A stretch of 64,000 bases of DNA, taken from the NCBI GenBank assembly GCA_903832055.1, contig CAILAC010000008.1, positions 62,001 through 126,000 of the forward strand, in the 5' to 3' direction. Position 1 is the stretch's first letter, and each line of letters opens with the position of its first letter. This document shows, piece by piece, positions 14,858 through 27,100 of the stretch. The stretch is from an uncultured Acidobacteriota bacterium. GTDB lineage: Bacteria > Acidobacteriota > Terriglobia > Terriglobales > Acidobacteriaceae. The translations under genes and the position numbers were made by a program. The notes under the pieces were generated by a model. It did not search any database, was not told the origin of the DNA, and saw only the letters and a list, made by a program, of their open reading frames with translations.

Positions 14858-16258
14858 ATGACGACCGTCGTACCTGTGTGTCCGGCAGAAAAGTGCAGGA
14901 TTTCGACTGCCGCCGAACCGGACTCAGTACCACCCTCAAACGCCGCATTGGCGATGGAGCTGCACATGTTGAACGCTTCCTGCGCGACTTTAGCTGTCCT
15001 TGGTGTTCCGTTTAACAACGTCACGATGGACGAGACAGTCTCGCTAATTGAAGAGCAAATCCGAGAAGGTGGCTTTCACCAGGTTGCGACAGCGAATGTC
15101 GACTTTCTGAAGAACGCCATGGAGGACAAAGGATTGCGAGACATCCTCTGCTCATGCGATATGGTCGTCCCCGACGGGATGCCGATCGTATGGATGTCTC
15201 GCCTGCTCGGAATGCCTCTCAAGGAACGTGTCAGCGGCATTGATCTGGTAGAGCGTCTGGCGGACCTCTCTGCCCGGCGCGGCTACGGCATCTTTTTTCT
15301 CGGGGCAAGCGAAGCTCATTCGCAGCGGGCGGCAAAGGTCCTCAAGCAGCGTTTCCCCGGAATTCGCATCGTGGGTCGCTACTCTCCGGCACCGCTGCCG
15401 CTTGATCAGATGGACCATGAAGAGATACTTCAGCGCATTGAAGAGGCCAGTCCTGACATACTTCTGGTGGCCTTTGGCAATCCAAAGCAGGAGCGGTGGC
15501 TTGCCATGCATCGCGACCGGCTGAAGGTTCCGGTTTGCATTGGTGTCGGTGGGACCCTGGATTCGCTCTCTGGAAGCATTCCGAGGGCGCCGCGCTGGAT
15601 GCAGAATTTCGGCCTTGAGTGGCTGCACCGTACCTTGCAGGAGCCACGCCGCCTGGCAGCGCGCTATCTTGCGGATGCTCTTTGCCTGCTGCGCCATTTG
15701 CCTGGGTACCTGGCCGCGACGGCTGTTCAGCCCAAGAAAGCAGCAAACCACAGCATCGTTGTGCAACAAGTGGGCAATACCAAGCTCATTTCGATGATCG
15801 GCGATCTGACGGGCGCAGCTCTGGATGAATTCAACTCTTGCAGCGGAGACGCGTGCCGCGAGGGCATGAACATCGTTCTCGATATGTCAAAGACCGCATA
15901 TGTGAGTCCCGAGTCCCTGGGTTCGCTGATTCACCTTGAAAGCCGCATGCGCCGGCGTCGTGAACAGTTGTGGCTGACAGGCCTTCCGTCGCATTTAGGC
16001 CGGATTTTGCGCACTGGGCAATTGCATAACTATTTCATGACGACTACGATGGTAAGTGACGCCCTTTATCGAACGGCCAAGGCCGAACAACGGCTGCTGG
16101 CCAACTTTACGCCACCGTGGGGCAGTCTCCGGGAAGAAGCCGGGTACGTGGATGTCCGCATGGAGCTGCTGCAAGATGTCTGCAGGCGAATCATCGCGGT
16201 AGAAGAAACCGAGGAATCGACCCTCGTACCAGCGGCGTTCGCGAGTGCTGGCAGGTAA
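14858..16258 (+). CDS. WecG/TagA-type glycosyltransferase fused to a STAS domain
   Basis: The frame is open from TTG 14837; ATG 14858 is preferred, and ATG 14954 or 14966 also fit since homology begins near residue 50. The first ~250 conserved residues match WecG/TagA/CpsF (GT26): LGVPFNNVTMDETVSLI, ATANVDFLKNA, VVPDGMPIVWMSRLLG, FFLGAS and VAFGNPKQERW. Such enzymes move an N-acetyl-mannosamine-type sugar onto an undecaprenyl-linked acceptor. Residues ~300-400 read as a STAS/anti-sigma-antagonist-like domain (NIVLDMSKTAYVSPESLGSLIHL); the usual phospho-serine position is within YVSPES. About 60 unconserved residues end the protein. STAS domains bind partners or nucleotides, so the fusion may regulate or localise the transferase (inference). 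Confidence 0.88.
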   Translation: MTTVVPVCPAEKCRISTAAEPDSVPPSNAALAMELHMLNASCATLAVLGVPFNNVTMDETVSLIEEQIREGGFHQVATANVDFLKNAMEDKGLRDILCSCDMVVPDGMPIVWMSRLLGMPLKERVSGIDLVERLADLSARRGYGIFFLGASEAHSQRAAKVLKQRFPGIRIVGRYSPAPLPLDQMDHEEILQRIEEASPDILLVAFGNPKQERWLAMHRDRLKVPVCIGVGGTLDSLSGSIPRAPRWMQNFGLEWLHRTLQEPRRLAARYLADALCLLRHLPGYLAATAVQPKKAANHSIVVQQVGNTKLISMIGDLTGAALDEFNSCSGDACREGMNIVLDMSKTAYVSPESLGSLIHLESRMRRRREQLWLTGLPSHLGRILRTGQLHNYFMTTTMVSDALYRTAKAEQRLLANFTPPWGSLREEAGYVDVRMELLQDVCRRIIAVEETEESTLVPAAFASAGR

Positions 16259-16344
16259 TGCGTCTCTGGGTCGTGGCGCACTGAACCGGCATCCCAAGTG
16301 CGAGTCCCAATGTGGATCGGCAGTAAGGAACGGCTTTTGTTGCT

Positions 16345-17532
16345 ATGACACACCTCCTCTTGACCCTCCCCGGGGCCCTGCTGTTGGCCGCGACGCTGCC
16401 GTTGGTTCTTGAACTTGCTCTCGTCACCCTGGCAAATTTGCTGCTCCCAAGCGGCAGGTCTGTCTCGAAAGAACCTGGATCCGCCCTCACGCCTGACAGC
16501 AAGCTGGCGATTATCGTTCCTGCCCACAATGAGGATTTGCTGGTGGGCAGGTCCGTCACAAGCCTGCGCGCCTCGGGCGGGCCGATGCAACGGATCTTCG
16601 TCGTGGCGCACAACTGCATTGACGCAACTGCCGACCGAGCAGCAGCAGCCGGCGCGGAAGTGCTGGTCTATAACGATTCGGCCGCGGTTGGAAAGGGCTT
16701 TGCCTTGCGCCATGGCTTTCAGCATGCTCTCAGTGAAGGCTGCACGGCGGTGATGGTCGTCGATGCAGACTCGATCGTCTCGGCAAATACAGTTGCGGCG
16801 GTGCAGAGGGCACTGGTCTCCGGGGCACGCGTGCTGCAATGCCGCTACGAGATGGAGAGCACCACTGAACGATCCAGTACCAGACTGGCTGCGCTGGCTT
16901 TCCGCGGATTCAACGTTGTGCGTCCTCGTGGGCGTGAGCGCCTGGGACTTTCCGCCGGAATTCTCGGCAATGGTTTTGCGATTGTGCGCGAAGTGCTGGA
17001 AGCGATTCCCTACGACGCATTTTCAGTCGTCGAAGATCTCGAGTATCACTTGCATCTGGTGATGGCCGGGGAACGTGTTCGGTATATAGACGAGGCCGTC
17101 ATCTCAGCTGACTTTCCTGAGTCTCGCGCTGGAGAAGCCGTGCAGCGTTCTCGGTGGGAGGGTGGCCGCCTGCTTACTGCTCGCACCTGGGCATTGCCGC
17201 TGATGGGGCAGGTGCTTCGTGGGCGTCTTCGCTTGATTGAGCCGTTGTGTGATTTGACTGGATTGCCGCTGGCTTTTGGAGTGTTTGCCCTGGTGGTGGC
17301 CGCCTGTATTCCCCTCCACTGGCTGCGCCTCTACGCCGGCGTGTCGCTGGGAATTGTGTTTGTACATGTGCTGACTGCCGCGTGGGCCGGGCCTGACTTC
17401 CTTAAGACTTTGCAACTTCTCGCTCTTGCACCCTTGTATGTGCTGCGCAAGCTATGGATGATTCCTGGCGTACTGCGCGGATCAAGCGCCAAGGCTGCCT
17501 GGGTAAGAACCGAGCGGAATAACACCTTGTAG
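16345..17532 (+). CDS. Membrane GT2 glycosyltransferase, processive type
   Basis: 395 residues. An N-terminal membrane segment precedes a GT-A domain: [18 protein letters not shown], the DxD motif VVDADSI, an acidic catalytic pair in [11 protein letters not shown], and QRSRWEGGR, the (Q/R)xxRW motif of processive GT2 enzymes. About three C-terminal hydrophobic helices follow. This is the layout of hyaluronan, cellulose or poly-GlcNAc synthase relatives that build polymers from nucleotide sugars on the cytoplasmic face. It could equally add a single sugar to a lipid carrier. It sits third in the sigma-54 unit, 86 bases after the WecG-STAS gene. Confidence 0.88.
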   Translation: MTHLLLTLPGALLLAATLPLVLELALVTLANLLLPSGRSVSKEPGSALTPDSKLAIIVPAHNEDLLVGRSVTSLRASGGPMQRIFVVAHNCIDATADRAAAAGAEVLVYNDSAAVGKGFALRHGFQHALSEGCTAVMVVDADSIVSANTVAAVQRALVSGARVLQCRYEMESTTERSSTRLAALAFRGFNVVRPRGRERLGLSAGILGNGFAIVREVLEAIPYDAFSVVEDLEYHLHLVMAGERVRYIDEAVISADFPESRAGEAVQRSRWEGGRLLTARTWALPLMGQVLRGRLRLIEPLCDLTGLPLAFGVFALVVAACIPLHWLRLYAGVSLGIVFVHVLTAAWAGPDFLKTLQLLALAPLYVLRKLWMIPGVLRGSSAKAAWVRTERNNTL

Positions 17533-17693
17533 GGATTGATGTTCACCCGCGCCGAGTCGATACTTACGAGTTAGATGGCATGCTCACAGGCAGGTACGGT
17601 GCGATCGGGTGCATTTTGAAGTTCAGAGCCCTGGCGAGATAACGCCGTCAAAGCGCAAGTGTCAAAGCTGTACACGCCATTGGAGGATTTGAA

Positions 17694-18728
17694 ATGAAGG
17701 CTGGATTTTTACCTGTTGTCGCTACCTGTATGAGTTGGACGCTGGCTTTTGGCTGCGCTTCACTTGGAGCCCAGCAGCCGGATGCGCCTGCAGGAATTAG
17801 CCCGACATCCAATGATCCAGCTCTCACGATCAGGAATCAGAAGGCGCTGGAGAGCTTTGAGCCAGCGGCCAACGAAGAATACACGCTCGGGCCTGGCGAC
17901 GAGATTTCACTTGATTTCCCTGGTCGCCCTGAATTAGCCAGCAAGAGTACGGTCGGCCCGGATGGCCGCATCACACTCCCGCTCGTCGGCCCCATCCATG
18001 TCGCCGAACTCTCCCGCACTGATTCCGGCAAGGCGATTGCCGATGCTCTGTCAAAGTACTACACCGATCTTTCGGTCACGGTGAAGATCGACAAGTACAG
18101 TTCAAACCGGGTTCGCGTTCTTGGCTATGTCCAGCACCCCGGGGAGATTCTCTTTGAAGAAACACCGACATTGCTCGATGCTATCGGCCGCGCTGGCCTG
18201 ATTTCTCCAACTGTGAGCAAAGACGGAGTCGCTACCAACGTTGGCACAGGCATCCCGGAAATGTGCACCATCTTCCGCGGCAACGATACCGCTGTCCAGG
18301 TGCAGTTGCGCACATTGCTCATGAGCGGCAACTCGCTGGCTGACATGCGGTTGCGCCGCAACGATATTGTTTACGTTCCTCAGCCAAAGGAGCTGTTTGT
18401 ATCGGTTCTGGGGGCGGTTACCAAACCTGGAAACGTGCCTTTGACGCCGGAATCAACGCTCTCTTCGATTCTGGCGATGGCTGGTGGGTTGACGGATGGC
18501 GCAGGCTCTTCCCCCAACATTCGCATTATCCAGCCCTCGACCGGCAAAGACTTCAAAGTTTCGTACAAGAAGCTGATGACTCTCGCAGGACAGCAGGAAT
18601 TCACCATCCATTCGGGGGATGTGATCATTATCCCCAAGAGCGGTTTCGAAAACTTCACCTATGTGCTGCAGAAGATCAGCCCCATAGCGACAATCGTCAG
18701 TCTGGCGGCCCTTGTGGGCGCTGGTTGA
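17694..18728 (+). CDS. Polysaccharide export protein, Wza/SLBB type
   Basis: 344 residues with a signal peptide (hydrophobic run WTLAFGCASLGA; the Cys does not sit in a good lipobox). The Poly_export domain is seen in YTLGPGDEISLDFPGRPEL and ITLPLVGPIHVAELSRTD. Two SLBB-type repeats follow (RVRVLGYVQHPGEILFEE..., LFVSVLGAVTKPGNVPL...TLSSILAMAGGLTDGAGSS). Family proteins form the periplasmic and outer-membrane channel for exopolysaccharide. A strong GGAGG at 17682-17686, eight bases before the ATG, fixes the start. The C-terminal hydrophobic stretch (IATIVSLAALVGAG) would fit the membrane-inserting end. Confidence 0.93.
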   Translation: MKAGFLPVVATCMSWTLAFGCASLGAQQPDAPAGISPTSNDPALTIRNQKALESFEPAANEEYTLGPGDEISLDFPGRPELASKSTVGPDGRITLPLVGPIHVAELSRTDSGKAIADALSKYYTDLSVTVKIDKYSSNRVRVLGYVQHPGEILFEETPTLLDAIGRAGLISPTVSKDGVATNVGTGIPEMCTIFRGNDTAVQVQLRTLLMSGNSLADMRLRRNDIVYVPQPKELFVSVLGAVTKPGNVPLTPESTLSSILAMAGGLTDGAGSSPNIRIIQPSTGKDFKVSYKKLMTLAGQQEFTIHSGDVIIIPKSGFENFTYVLQKISPIATIVSLAALVGAG

Positions 18729-18843
18729 TCATGAGTTTTTCTCATCGGTAATCAAATTGCAGAAGAGGATCAACCCTCACCCTGGTGGCTTCTAACATCT
18801 CATTGAGTCACTCATACTTAACCTTCCCCGAGGAACAGAGCTT

Positions 18844-21063
18844 ATGTACATCACGCCGAGCAACAATCCGGAACCGCAGAACCCGATTGCCTCCCAATAT
18901 CCGCTTCGTCCTGCTTCGCGGACCAGTCCCATTCGGATTAATGTACTGAAGAGTTTGCGCCTCCACAGGGTTACTGCGATCATGGTCGCCCTGTTGGTAC
19001 TCGGGCTCGGGTTAGCCTTTGTGGCGCGCCACAAGGCCAATTATGTCGCTGCGAGTTCCATCTACGTCTCGCCCACGCCCATCAAGACACTCACGGAGGA
19101 CCGGGAGCTCGACCGCCCTTACGAATCCTACGTACAACAGACCGTGCATGCCATCAATCGCTACGACGTGCTTGCTGAGGCAATCCGCAAGATGCCTCCT
19201 GGAATTTGGCTCTATCCTGGCGAAACTGAGCACTCCGGCGTTCTACGATTGCAGCAAAATCTCGATATCGGACGTATCGGCACCACCTATCAGGTGCAGA
19301 TTTCACTGAATGGGGCTCGCCCGGAACACCTGGCAGACATCGTAAACATGGTCACTTCGGTCTATCTGGAAAAGGCTCGTTCCGAGGAATTTTACGGCCG
19401 TGACGACCGTCTTGCTTCGCTGAAGGAAGAACGCACCCGGGTTCAGAATCAGATGGATACACTGCTCCAGGAGCAGTCGCAGATCAGCAAGGCTCTAGGG
19501 GTTGCGGCCTTCAATGGCAAGGGAAACAACCTGTTCGACGATCAGAATGCCAAGGTGCAGTCTGACCTGATTGCCGCCCACGAACAGAAGATTCAAGCTG
19601 AGGCCCAGCTGGAAGCGCTCAAGAATGGTGATTCGTCCGCTCCGACCTCAGCATTGAATGCGGCCGCCGATGAAGCTATCGCGAGCGACCCGGGCCTGAA
19701 CGCGCTCAAGACATCGCTCAGCCAGAAGAGAGCTGTTCTCCTTGACCAGCTTTCTGGACTTACGCCGAGCAACCCGGTCCGCCGACAGACTGAAGAGCAG
19801 CTTGCTCAGATTGATAAGGCGCTTCAGGATATGCAGTCTGATTTGCGCAAGAAAGCCGCGGCTCGTCTGGAGCAGAAACTGCGCACCCAGCTCAATTCGG
19901 CATCCATGATCGAGTCCAGACTGCAGAGCGACCTGATGCAAGGTACGCGGCAGGCTAACGTGGCTTCGCCCAAGATACAGCGTGCCGGCGAAATCCAGGC
20001 GGAGTTGGATCGCCTGCAAACCCGCTATGCCCTGGTAGACGACCGCATCAGTAATTTGGAACTGGAAAGCAGTTCGCCCGGCTCAGTGCATCTTTTTTCA
20101 CCAGCCATGACGCCTCTTGGTCCTGAAAAAAGCAAGATTACAGCTCTGCTGATCGCTATTTTTCCGCTTTCGATCATCATGGGTATTGTCTCTGCCATCA
20201 TTCTGGATCTGCTCGACCCCCATATTTATACCGGCAGCGACGTTGAGGCTGTCCTGGGATTTGCTCCAATCGGCATGTTGTTTGATGACCGCGAAGTGCC
20301 TCAGTTGGTCTTTGACGAGTGCGCTCTGCGCCTGGCAGCCGGTGTAGACCATGCGGCCCGGCTCGCCGGTGCGCGCACCTTTGTGATTACGGCCGTAAAC
20401 TCCGGCGCTGGGACGACCTCAATTATTGAGAGCCTCGGCAGCATGCTGGCCAAACTGGGCCGTAAGACGCTGGTCATTGATCCATCGGGCAACTCTGAGC
20501 CGGTTGCCTTCGTGACGTTCGGAACGGAGTTGCAGCGCCGCCCCATCAACATCAAAGAACCGGGAATACCTGCTGTCCCTTCGACCGATATGCAGATAGC
20601 AAAGTCCAATATTGGGTCGCTTCCGGTTAAGGTCGCCCCGAATAAAGGCCTTGTTTTTGACAGCTTCAATAGCATGTCTGCCGAATACGACATTATTCTG
20701 ATCGATGCAGCGCCGCTGCTGATCTCCGCAGAGACCGAATACCTGGCCCGGATGTCAGACGTGACTGTGCTGGTATCGGAAGCGGGAAAGACCAAGAAAG
20801 CATGGTTGACGCGCGCCGCCCGACTGCTGGAGCGCCTCGGCGTTGCAGGAGCAGCAGCTGTGGTGAACAAGGTTCACCCGGCACGCGCAGAAGAAGCACT
20901 CAAACACGACATGCGCGAGTTTGAATTGCGCAGTGATCGGGTTAATCTTCAGGAGTGGTGGAAGCCGGGCAACAAGAACCCAAAGGCGCCATCTTCCCCA
21001 TCCGGAGCCAAGGAAACAAGCCACGCCGACGATGACAACGTGGTTTTTGCGCACAAGCGATAG
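18844..21063 (+). CDS. Wzc-like chain-length/co-polymerase protein with degenerate kinase domain
   Basis: 739 residues. Wzz-type N-terminal half: TM1 near 45-65 (ITAIMVALLVLGLGLAFV), a long periplasmic coiled region rich in Gln/Lys/Glu (~170-380), and TM2 near 425-450 (ITALLIAIFPLSIIMGIVSAII). The C-terminal half has the BY-kinase fold but is damaged: the P-loop is NSGAGTTS (residues 519-526), with Thr524 where the ATP-binding Lys belongs, and Walker A' is VIDPSGN instead of IDxDxR. Walker B survives (ILIDAAPLL). The C-terminal tail has no tyrosine cluster. It is therefore probably a structural co-polymerase without autokinase activity (inference). Wza lies directly upstream. Confidence 0.9.
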   Translation: MYITPSNNPEPQNPIASQYPLRPASRTSPIRINVLKSLRLHRVTAIMVALLVLGLGLAFVARHKANYVAASSIYVSPTPIKTLTEDRELDRPYESYVQQTVHAINRYDVLAEAIRKMPPGIWLYPGETEHSGVLRLQQNLDIGRIGTTYQVQISLNGARPEHLADIVNMVTSVYLEKARSEEFYGRDDRLASLKEERTRVQNQMDTLLQEQSQISKALGVAAFNGKGNNLFDDQNAKVQSDLIAAHEQKIQAEAQLEALKNGDSSAPTSALNAAADEAIASDPGLNALKTSLSQKRAVLLDQLSGLTPSNPVRRQTEEQLAQIDKALQDMQSDLRKKAAARLEQKLRTQLNSASMIESRLQSDLMQGTRQANVASPKIQRAGEIQAELDRLQTRYALVDDRISNLELESSSPGSVHLFSPAMTPLGPEKSKITALLIAIFPLSIIMGIVSAIILDLLDPHIYTGSDVEAVLGFAPIGMLFDDREVPQLVFDECALRLAAGVDHAARLAGARTFVITAVNSGAGTTSIIESLGSMLAKLGRKTLVIDPSGNSEPVAFVTFGTELQRRPINIKEPGIPAVPSTDMQIAKSNIGSLPVKVAPNKGLVFDSFNSMSAEYDIILIDAAPLLISAETEYLARMSDVTVLVSEAGKTKKAWLTRAARLLERLGVAGAAAVVNKVHPARAEEALKHDMREFELRSDRVNLQEWWKPGNKNPKAPSSPSGAKETSHADDDNVVFAHKR

Positions 21064-21112
21064 ACGAACGACCACCTTTTTAAGGGCAATTGGCAGAATT
21101 TGACGCCTGGAC

Positions 21113-24100
21113 ATGGCGTCGAATGGGATGAGTCAACAGATGAATCGCGAAGGCAATGCCAATTCGAAGCAACTCGGTCCCGAACCAAAGGTTCAGACCA
21201 GCGCTGGCGCTGAACCTGGTGCCGCGCCCTCATCCATCATCGAAGACAGCGGCATTGAAGCCGCTATCGGCAAGATATGGAAAGATCTGCTGGGCTTTCC
21301 TCAGGCTGGCCCTTCCATCAGCATTGATGAAAACTTCTTCGAAGTAGGCGGGACTTCGCTGCTCGCCACAATCCTGCTGGCCCGGATCAACAAGACCTTT
21401 GGGCGCAACCTCTCGATCGCTTCTGTCTTTGAGCACACGACGATTCGCTCGCAGGCCAATCTTTTAAGAGCCGCTGCGACCCCGGAAAACACTGCAGTAG
21501 TCCAATCGCTTCAAGGGCAGAGTGAAAATACGCCAACAGCGGCTGCCGGGATTCATTCTTCATCTTCTGCAGTGGCGATTATTGGGATGACGGGGCGCTT
21601 TCCTGGTGCCGAATCAGTCGAAGACTTCTGGAAGAACCTGTGCAATGGCTTTGAGTCCATCACCTTCTTCAACCGCAGCGAGCTGGAGCTGAGTGAGCAA
21701 GCGCTGGCGGAGCAGAACGAAGGCTACGTGGCTGCCCGGCCATTGCTCAAAAGCCCCGACCTCTTTGACGCGGAATTCTTTGGCGTTTACCCGCGTGAAG
21801 CCGCTCTGATGGACCCACAACACAGGGTCTTTCTCGAATGCGCATGGGAAGTGCTGGAGCGTGCTGGCTACGATCCAAATCATGTGCATGAATCGGTAGG
21901 CGTTTTTGCCGGATGCAGCATGAATACATACTTCATGCGCAATGTATCCCGCGAGCAAAACAATGGCCCACGCAGCTTCGTCGAGGAGTTCACCGGCAGC
22001 TACCAGGTGGGCAATTACGCAGCGATGATGGGCAACGACAAAGACTTTCTGCCGACGCGGATCAGTTACAAGCTCAATCTGCGCGGCCCCAGCATGTCGG
22101 TTCAATCGGCCTGCTCTACCTCGCTGGTGGCGGTGGCACAGGCCTGCCAAAGCCTGCTCACTCAGGGCTGCGACATGGCGCTGGCTGGAGCAGTCTCGAT
22201 TACCTTTCCCTTGCAGCGCGGCTATGTGGCGCAGGAAGGTGGCCTTGCATCGCTCGACGGTCACTGCCGCCCCTTTGACGAGAAAGCCAGCGGCACAGTC
22301 TTTGGCCACGGTTCGGCGATTCTTCTGCTGAAGCGCCTTGATGAAGCGATGGCAGACGGCGACCAGGTTCTCGCTGTCATTCGCGGCTTTGCCGTCAATA
22401 ACGATGGCGCAATGAAGATCGGCTACACCGCTCCAAGCGTCGAAGGCCAGGCCCAGGTCATCGCCCGGGCGCAGCAGATGGCCGGAGTTTCTGCCGAATC
22501 CATCAGCTATCTTGAGGCCCACGGAACCGGAACACCGCTTGGCGACCCCATTGAAGTGGCCGCACTTACGCGCGCCTTCCGGTCAACGACAAACGCAAAA
22601 CAATTCTGTTCACTTGGAACAGCCAAGGCAAACGTCGGCCATCTCGATGTCGCAGCTGGTGCAACCGGTCTGATCAAGACGGTCTTGCAAATCCAGAATC
22701 GGACCATTCCTGGCCTGCTGCATTTCAATCAGCCCAACCCCCATCTCGAACTGGACGACTCTCCGTTCTTTGTGGATCAGAAGCTGCGGCCCTGGCAAAC
22801 GCCAGGCCAACCTCTGCGCGCCGGGGTCAGTGCCTTTGGCGTGGGTGGAACCAATGCTCATGTAATCGTTGAAGAGCCGCCTGTCACCGCTCCTTCAGAA
22901 GCGAACAACGGCGCGCAATTGATGGTTTGGTCAGCAAAGACAACAACCGCAATCGCTGGCATCGCTGAGGCGCTTGGCCAGCACTTCACTGAGAATCCTG
23001 AAACCAACCTGGCCGATGCGGCCTACACCCTTCAGATTGGCCGCAGTGCTCACCGGCTGCGCCGGGCAACCGTTGTCGCCAACAGTGCAGAAGCGGCAAA
23101 GCTTACTTCCCGAAGCCTGATTCAGAACGACAAACCTTTCGAAAACCCGCGCCTGGTCTTCTGCTTTCCAGGGCAAGGGGTCCAGACAATTGGGATGGGA
23201 CGGCGGCTGTACGAAACACAGCCGGTTTTCCGTAAACATTTTGATGCATGCGACAGACTGTTGCTGCCCTTGCTTGGGAAAAGCTTGCTCAGCGTCGTAT
23301 TTCCAAATGAGATCACGCCCGAAGCGACCCTCCAGGCGACAGAGACTCTCAACCAAACCATCTACGCCCAGCCCGCCATCTTTGCAATCGAGTACGCGAT
23401 GGCACAACTCTGGCTTTCATGGGGCATTACCCCGGTCGCGATGGTTGGCCACAGCGTGGGCGAATATGTCGCGGCCTGCCTGTCCGGCGTTCTCTCACTC
23501 GAAGACGCACTGACGCTCATCGCGGCCCGCTGCCGCCTCATGCAGTCTCTGCCCACAGGCTCAATGTTGGCCGTTCGGGCTCCTGAAGAAACCGTCTCTG
23601 CTCTGCTCCAATCCACTGGCGCAGCACTTGATATTGCCGCAGTCAACAGTCCAAAACTCTGCGTCGTTTCAGGAGCTGACCCGGCGATTGACCTCTTCAT
23701 TGAGCAACTGGACGCGCAAAAGATCCTACATCGTAGGCTGGCAACGTCTCATGCCTTCCATAGCCGCATGCTCGACCCCATGCTCGACGAGTTTGCCGGG
23801 CATGCAAGCAAGGTGACTTTCCACGCTCCTTCTACCCCGTATTCCTCGTCGCTCACCGGCACATGGGTTACCGCCGAAGAAGTCGCAAAGCCGGAATACT
23901 GGACCCGCCATCTTCGCCGAACCGTCCGCTTTGCCGACGCGCTCCAGACCGTCGCCTCAGGGCCTGAAACCATCCTGCTCGAAGTGGGCCCCTCTGAAAC
24001 GCTGGTGCAGATGATGCGGCAGACGTTCATGGAAAAGGCCGGCAGCAGCGCCAACGGCCCGCTCATCCTTGCCTCACTGGCCTCGGCTAAAGACGCCATC

Positions 24101-27100
24101 GCTGAAGACACCGCAATTCTGACCGCTCTAGGCAAGCTTTGGACCTCTGGAGTCAAGCCTGATTGGCAAAGGTTTCACGGTGCCTCGCGACGCAGACGTA
24201 TCCTGCTGCCCACCTATCCCTTTGACCGCAAACGCCACTGGATTGAACCATTGCAAGCGGCGGCCCCCAGCAATTCCATGCTGCAACTTCCCGTACCAAA
24301 TGTCCCGCAAACCCCTTCAGTGTCCGCGGCGACCATCCATTCCCCAGTACCAGTCGAGGACACGATCATGGCCACTTCTTCCCCTCTTCCCGCCGAAGAC
24401 GCTGCGATGTTAAACGATCTCAAGGCTCTGATTACAGACCTCTCCGGCACCGACCTGGCCGACGCCGAGGGCGACGCCTCCTTTCTGGAGCTTGGCTTTG
24501 ACTCGCTCTTCCTGACCCAGCTCACCCAGGGAATCCAGAGCAAATACCGCGTCAAGTTGACCTTCCGCCAGATCATGGAGTCCTATCCAACTCTGACCTC
24601 GCTCGCAGCCCATCTTGAATCCACGGTCGCGCCCAATCTACAGCCGGCCAAGGCAGCCGCGCCTGTCTCTGCGCCTGTTTACGCTCCAGCACCGGTGACG
24701 ACAGTAGCCGCCTCTGTGCCTGCCAACTTTGCCTCGACTGCGCCCCTGGCTTCATTTGCGTCTTCAACAGCGCTTTCCGGATCCTACGAAGGACTCTTCG
24801 CCAGCCAGCTCCAGGCCGTGACCGGCCTGATCCAGCAGCAACTGGACATCCTGCGCGGCCAGCAGTTGGGCACCCCGCTAGCTCCTGTTGCTCAGGCAGT
24901 CCCTGTGCAGGCGGCAGTTCCGGCGGCAGCAACAGCCGTTTCAGCGCCACAGGTCGCCTCGGCCTCTACTGAAACCAAGCCCGCAAAGGCAGCATTCACA
25001 CCCTTCAAGCCGCTCGTACGTGGGGAATCCGGTGGCCTCAATCCGGTCCAGGAAGCCTACCTTCAGTCCTTTATCACCATTTACAACGAAAAAACAGCAA
25101 GCTCCAAGAGCTTTACACAGCAGCACCGCTCGGTCTTTGCCGATGGCCGTGTCGTCTCCGGATTCAACGCGCAACTGAAAGAGCTGGTCTATCCCATCGT
25201 CGTTGAGCGCGCCAAAGGTGCCTACCTCTGGGACAAGGACGGCAACCGCTACATCGACATCCTCAACGGCTACGGTGCCATCCTCTACGGCCACTCCCCG
25301 GATTTCATCGTCGATGCCCTGCGCGCCCAGCTTGAACTCGGCTTTCCCATCGGGCCGCAGACTGACCTGGTTGGCGAGTGTTCTGAATTGATCCGCGAAT
25401 TTACCGGCATGGATCGCGTCACGTTCTGCAACACAGGTTCAGAAGCCGTGATGGGCGCCATGCGTCTGGCCCGCACCGTAACCGGCCGCAATCTCGTGGT
25501 GCTCTTCTCAGGGGACTACCACGGCAGCTTTGATGAGGTTCTGGTCAAGTCGGTCGGCAACCAGCGCTCCATGCCCGTAGCCCCTGGAATACCGCGCGAG
25601 AGCGTCGCCAACATCCTCGTGCTCGACTTCGGCACCCCAGAGGCTCTCGAAATCATCCGCCAGCGCGCCGACGAAATCGCTGCCGTCCTGGTTGAGCCAG
25701 TCCAGAGCCGACACCCGGAGCTCCGTCCAGTTGAGTTCCTGCGCGAAGTTCGCTCCATCACCGAAAAATCCGGCTCCGCCCTCATCTTTGATGAGGTAGT
25801 CACCGGCTTCCGCACCCACATCGGCGGCATGCAGGCGCTTTACGGAATCAAGGCTGACCTCGCGACCTACGGCAAAGTCGTGGCCGGAGGCATGCCAATG
25901 GGCATTCTCGCCGGAACGCCGACTTATATGGATGCGCTCGACGGTGGCCAGTGGAAGTTTGGCGACGACTCATTCCCACAGGTCGGCGTTACTTTCTACG
26001 CCGGCACCTTCATGCGCCACCCGCTTGCGATGGCTGCGGTTCGTGCCAGCCTGCTGCACCTCAAAGAGTCGGGCCACGACCTGCAAATCAACCTAGCGAC
26101 AAAGACCGCCACGCTGGTCAAGGATCTCAACGACCTCTTCACTGAATTCAACTACCCGTCGCAGGCTGAAACCTTCTCTTCGTGGTTCTACCTAGCCGTT
26201 CCCACCGACCCCAAACTGGCGCGCATGCTGCACTTCCACCTGCGCGAACAGGGCATCCATATTCAGGAGGGCTTCCCCTGCTTCCTGACCACGGCGCACA
26301 CTGAGGCCGACCTTGACGAAGTCCGCACAGCGTTCCGCAATGGACTCGAAAAGATGCGCGCCGGGCAGGTGCTTCCCTCCGCATCGCCTGTCCTTGAGGC
26401 TTCCCCCAGCGCAGTTGCCGCAGCCCAGCCCGTAGTCGAAGCGGAGCTTGAGCCGGTAGCCCTCGACTATCCGATTACCGAGCAGCAGCGCGAAATCTTC
26501 CTCGGTACCCAGCTCGGCGACGAAGCCAATTGCGCTTTCAACGAGTCAACGTCTCTCATCCTCAAGGGCGAGTTGAACCAGCGCGCCCTGGAGCTAAGCC
26601 TCGAAAAACTCGTCCGCCGCCATGAAGCACTGCGCTCGACCATCGACGCTGACGGCGAGACAGTCCACGTTGCGGCCACCGCTGCACTCGGGCTGCAGAT
26701 TGACGACCTCAGCGCCTTCCCTGAAGCGGAAAAGCAGGCCCGCCGCAGCGAAATTCTGCTCCAGGAAGGCTCGACGCCCTTCCATCTGACCACCGGCCCG
26801 CTCTTCCGAGCCCGCCTGCTCAGACTTGGCCGCCAGGAACACATACTTGTTCTCACCGCTCATCACATCATCTTTGACGGCTGGTCTACCAACGTTCTCT
26901 ACAGCGAACTGAGCGAACTGTACAACGCTGCCGTTGCAGGCAAATCTGCCGCGCTTGGCGCGCCTGCCGCTTTCAGCGAATATGCCGCCAATCAGCACCG
27001 AGAGTTGAACTCCGCTGACCGCGCCACCGTTGAGGCGTTCTGGCTGGAACAATTCAAGAGTCTGCCCAACCCCCTCCAGTTGCCTACCGACCACCCCCGT

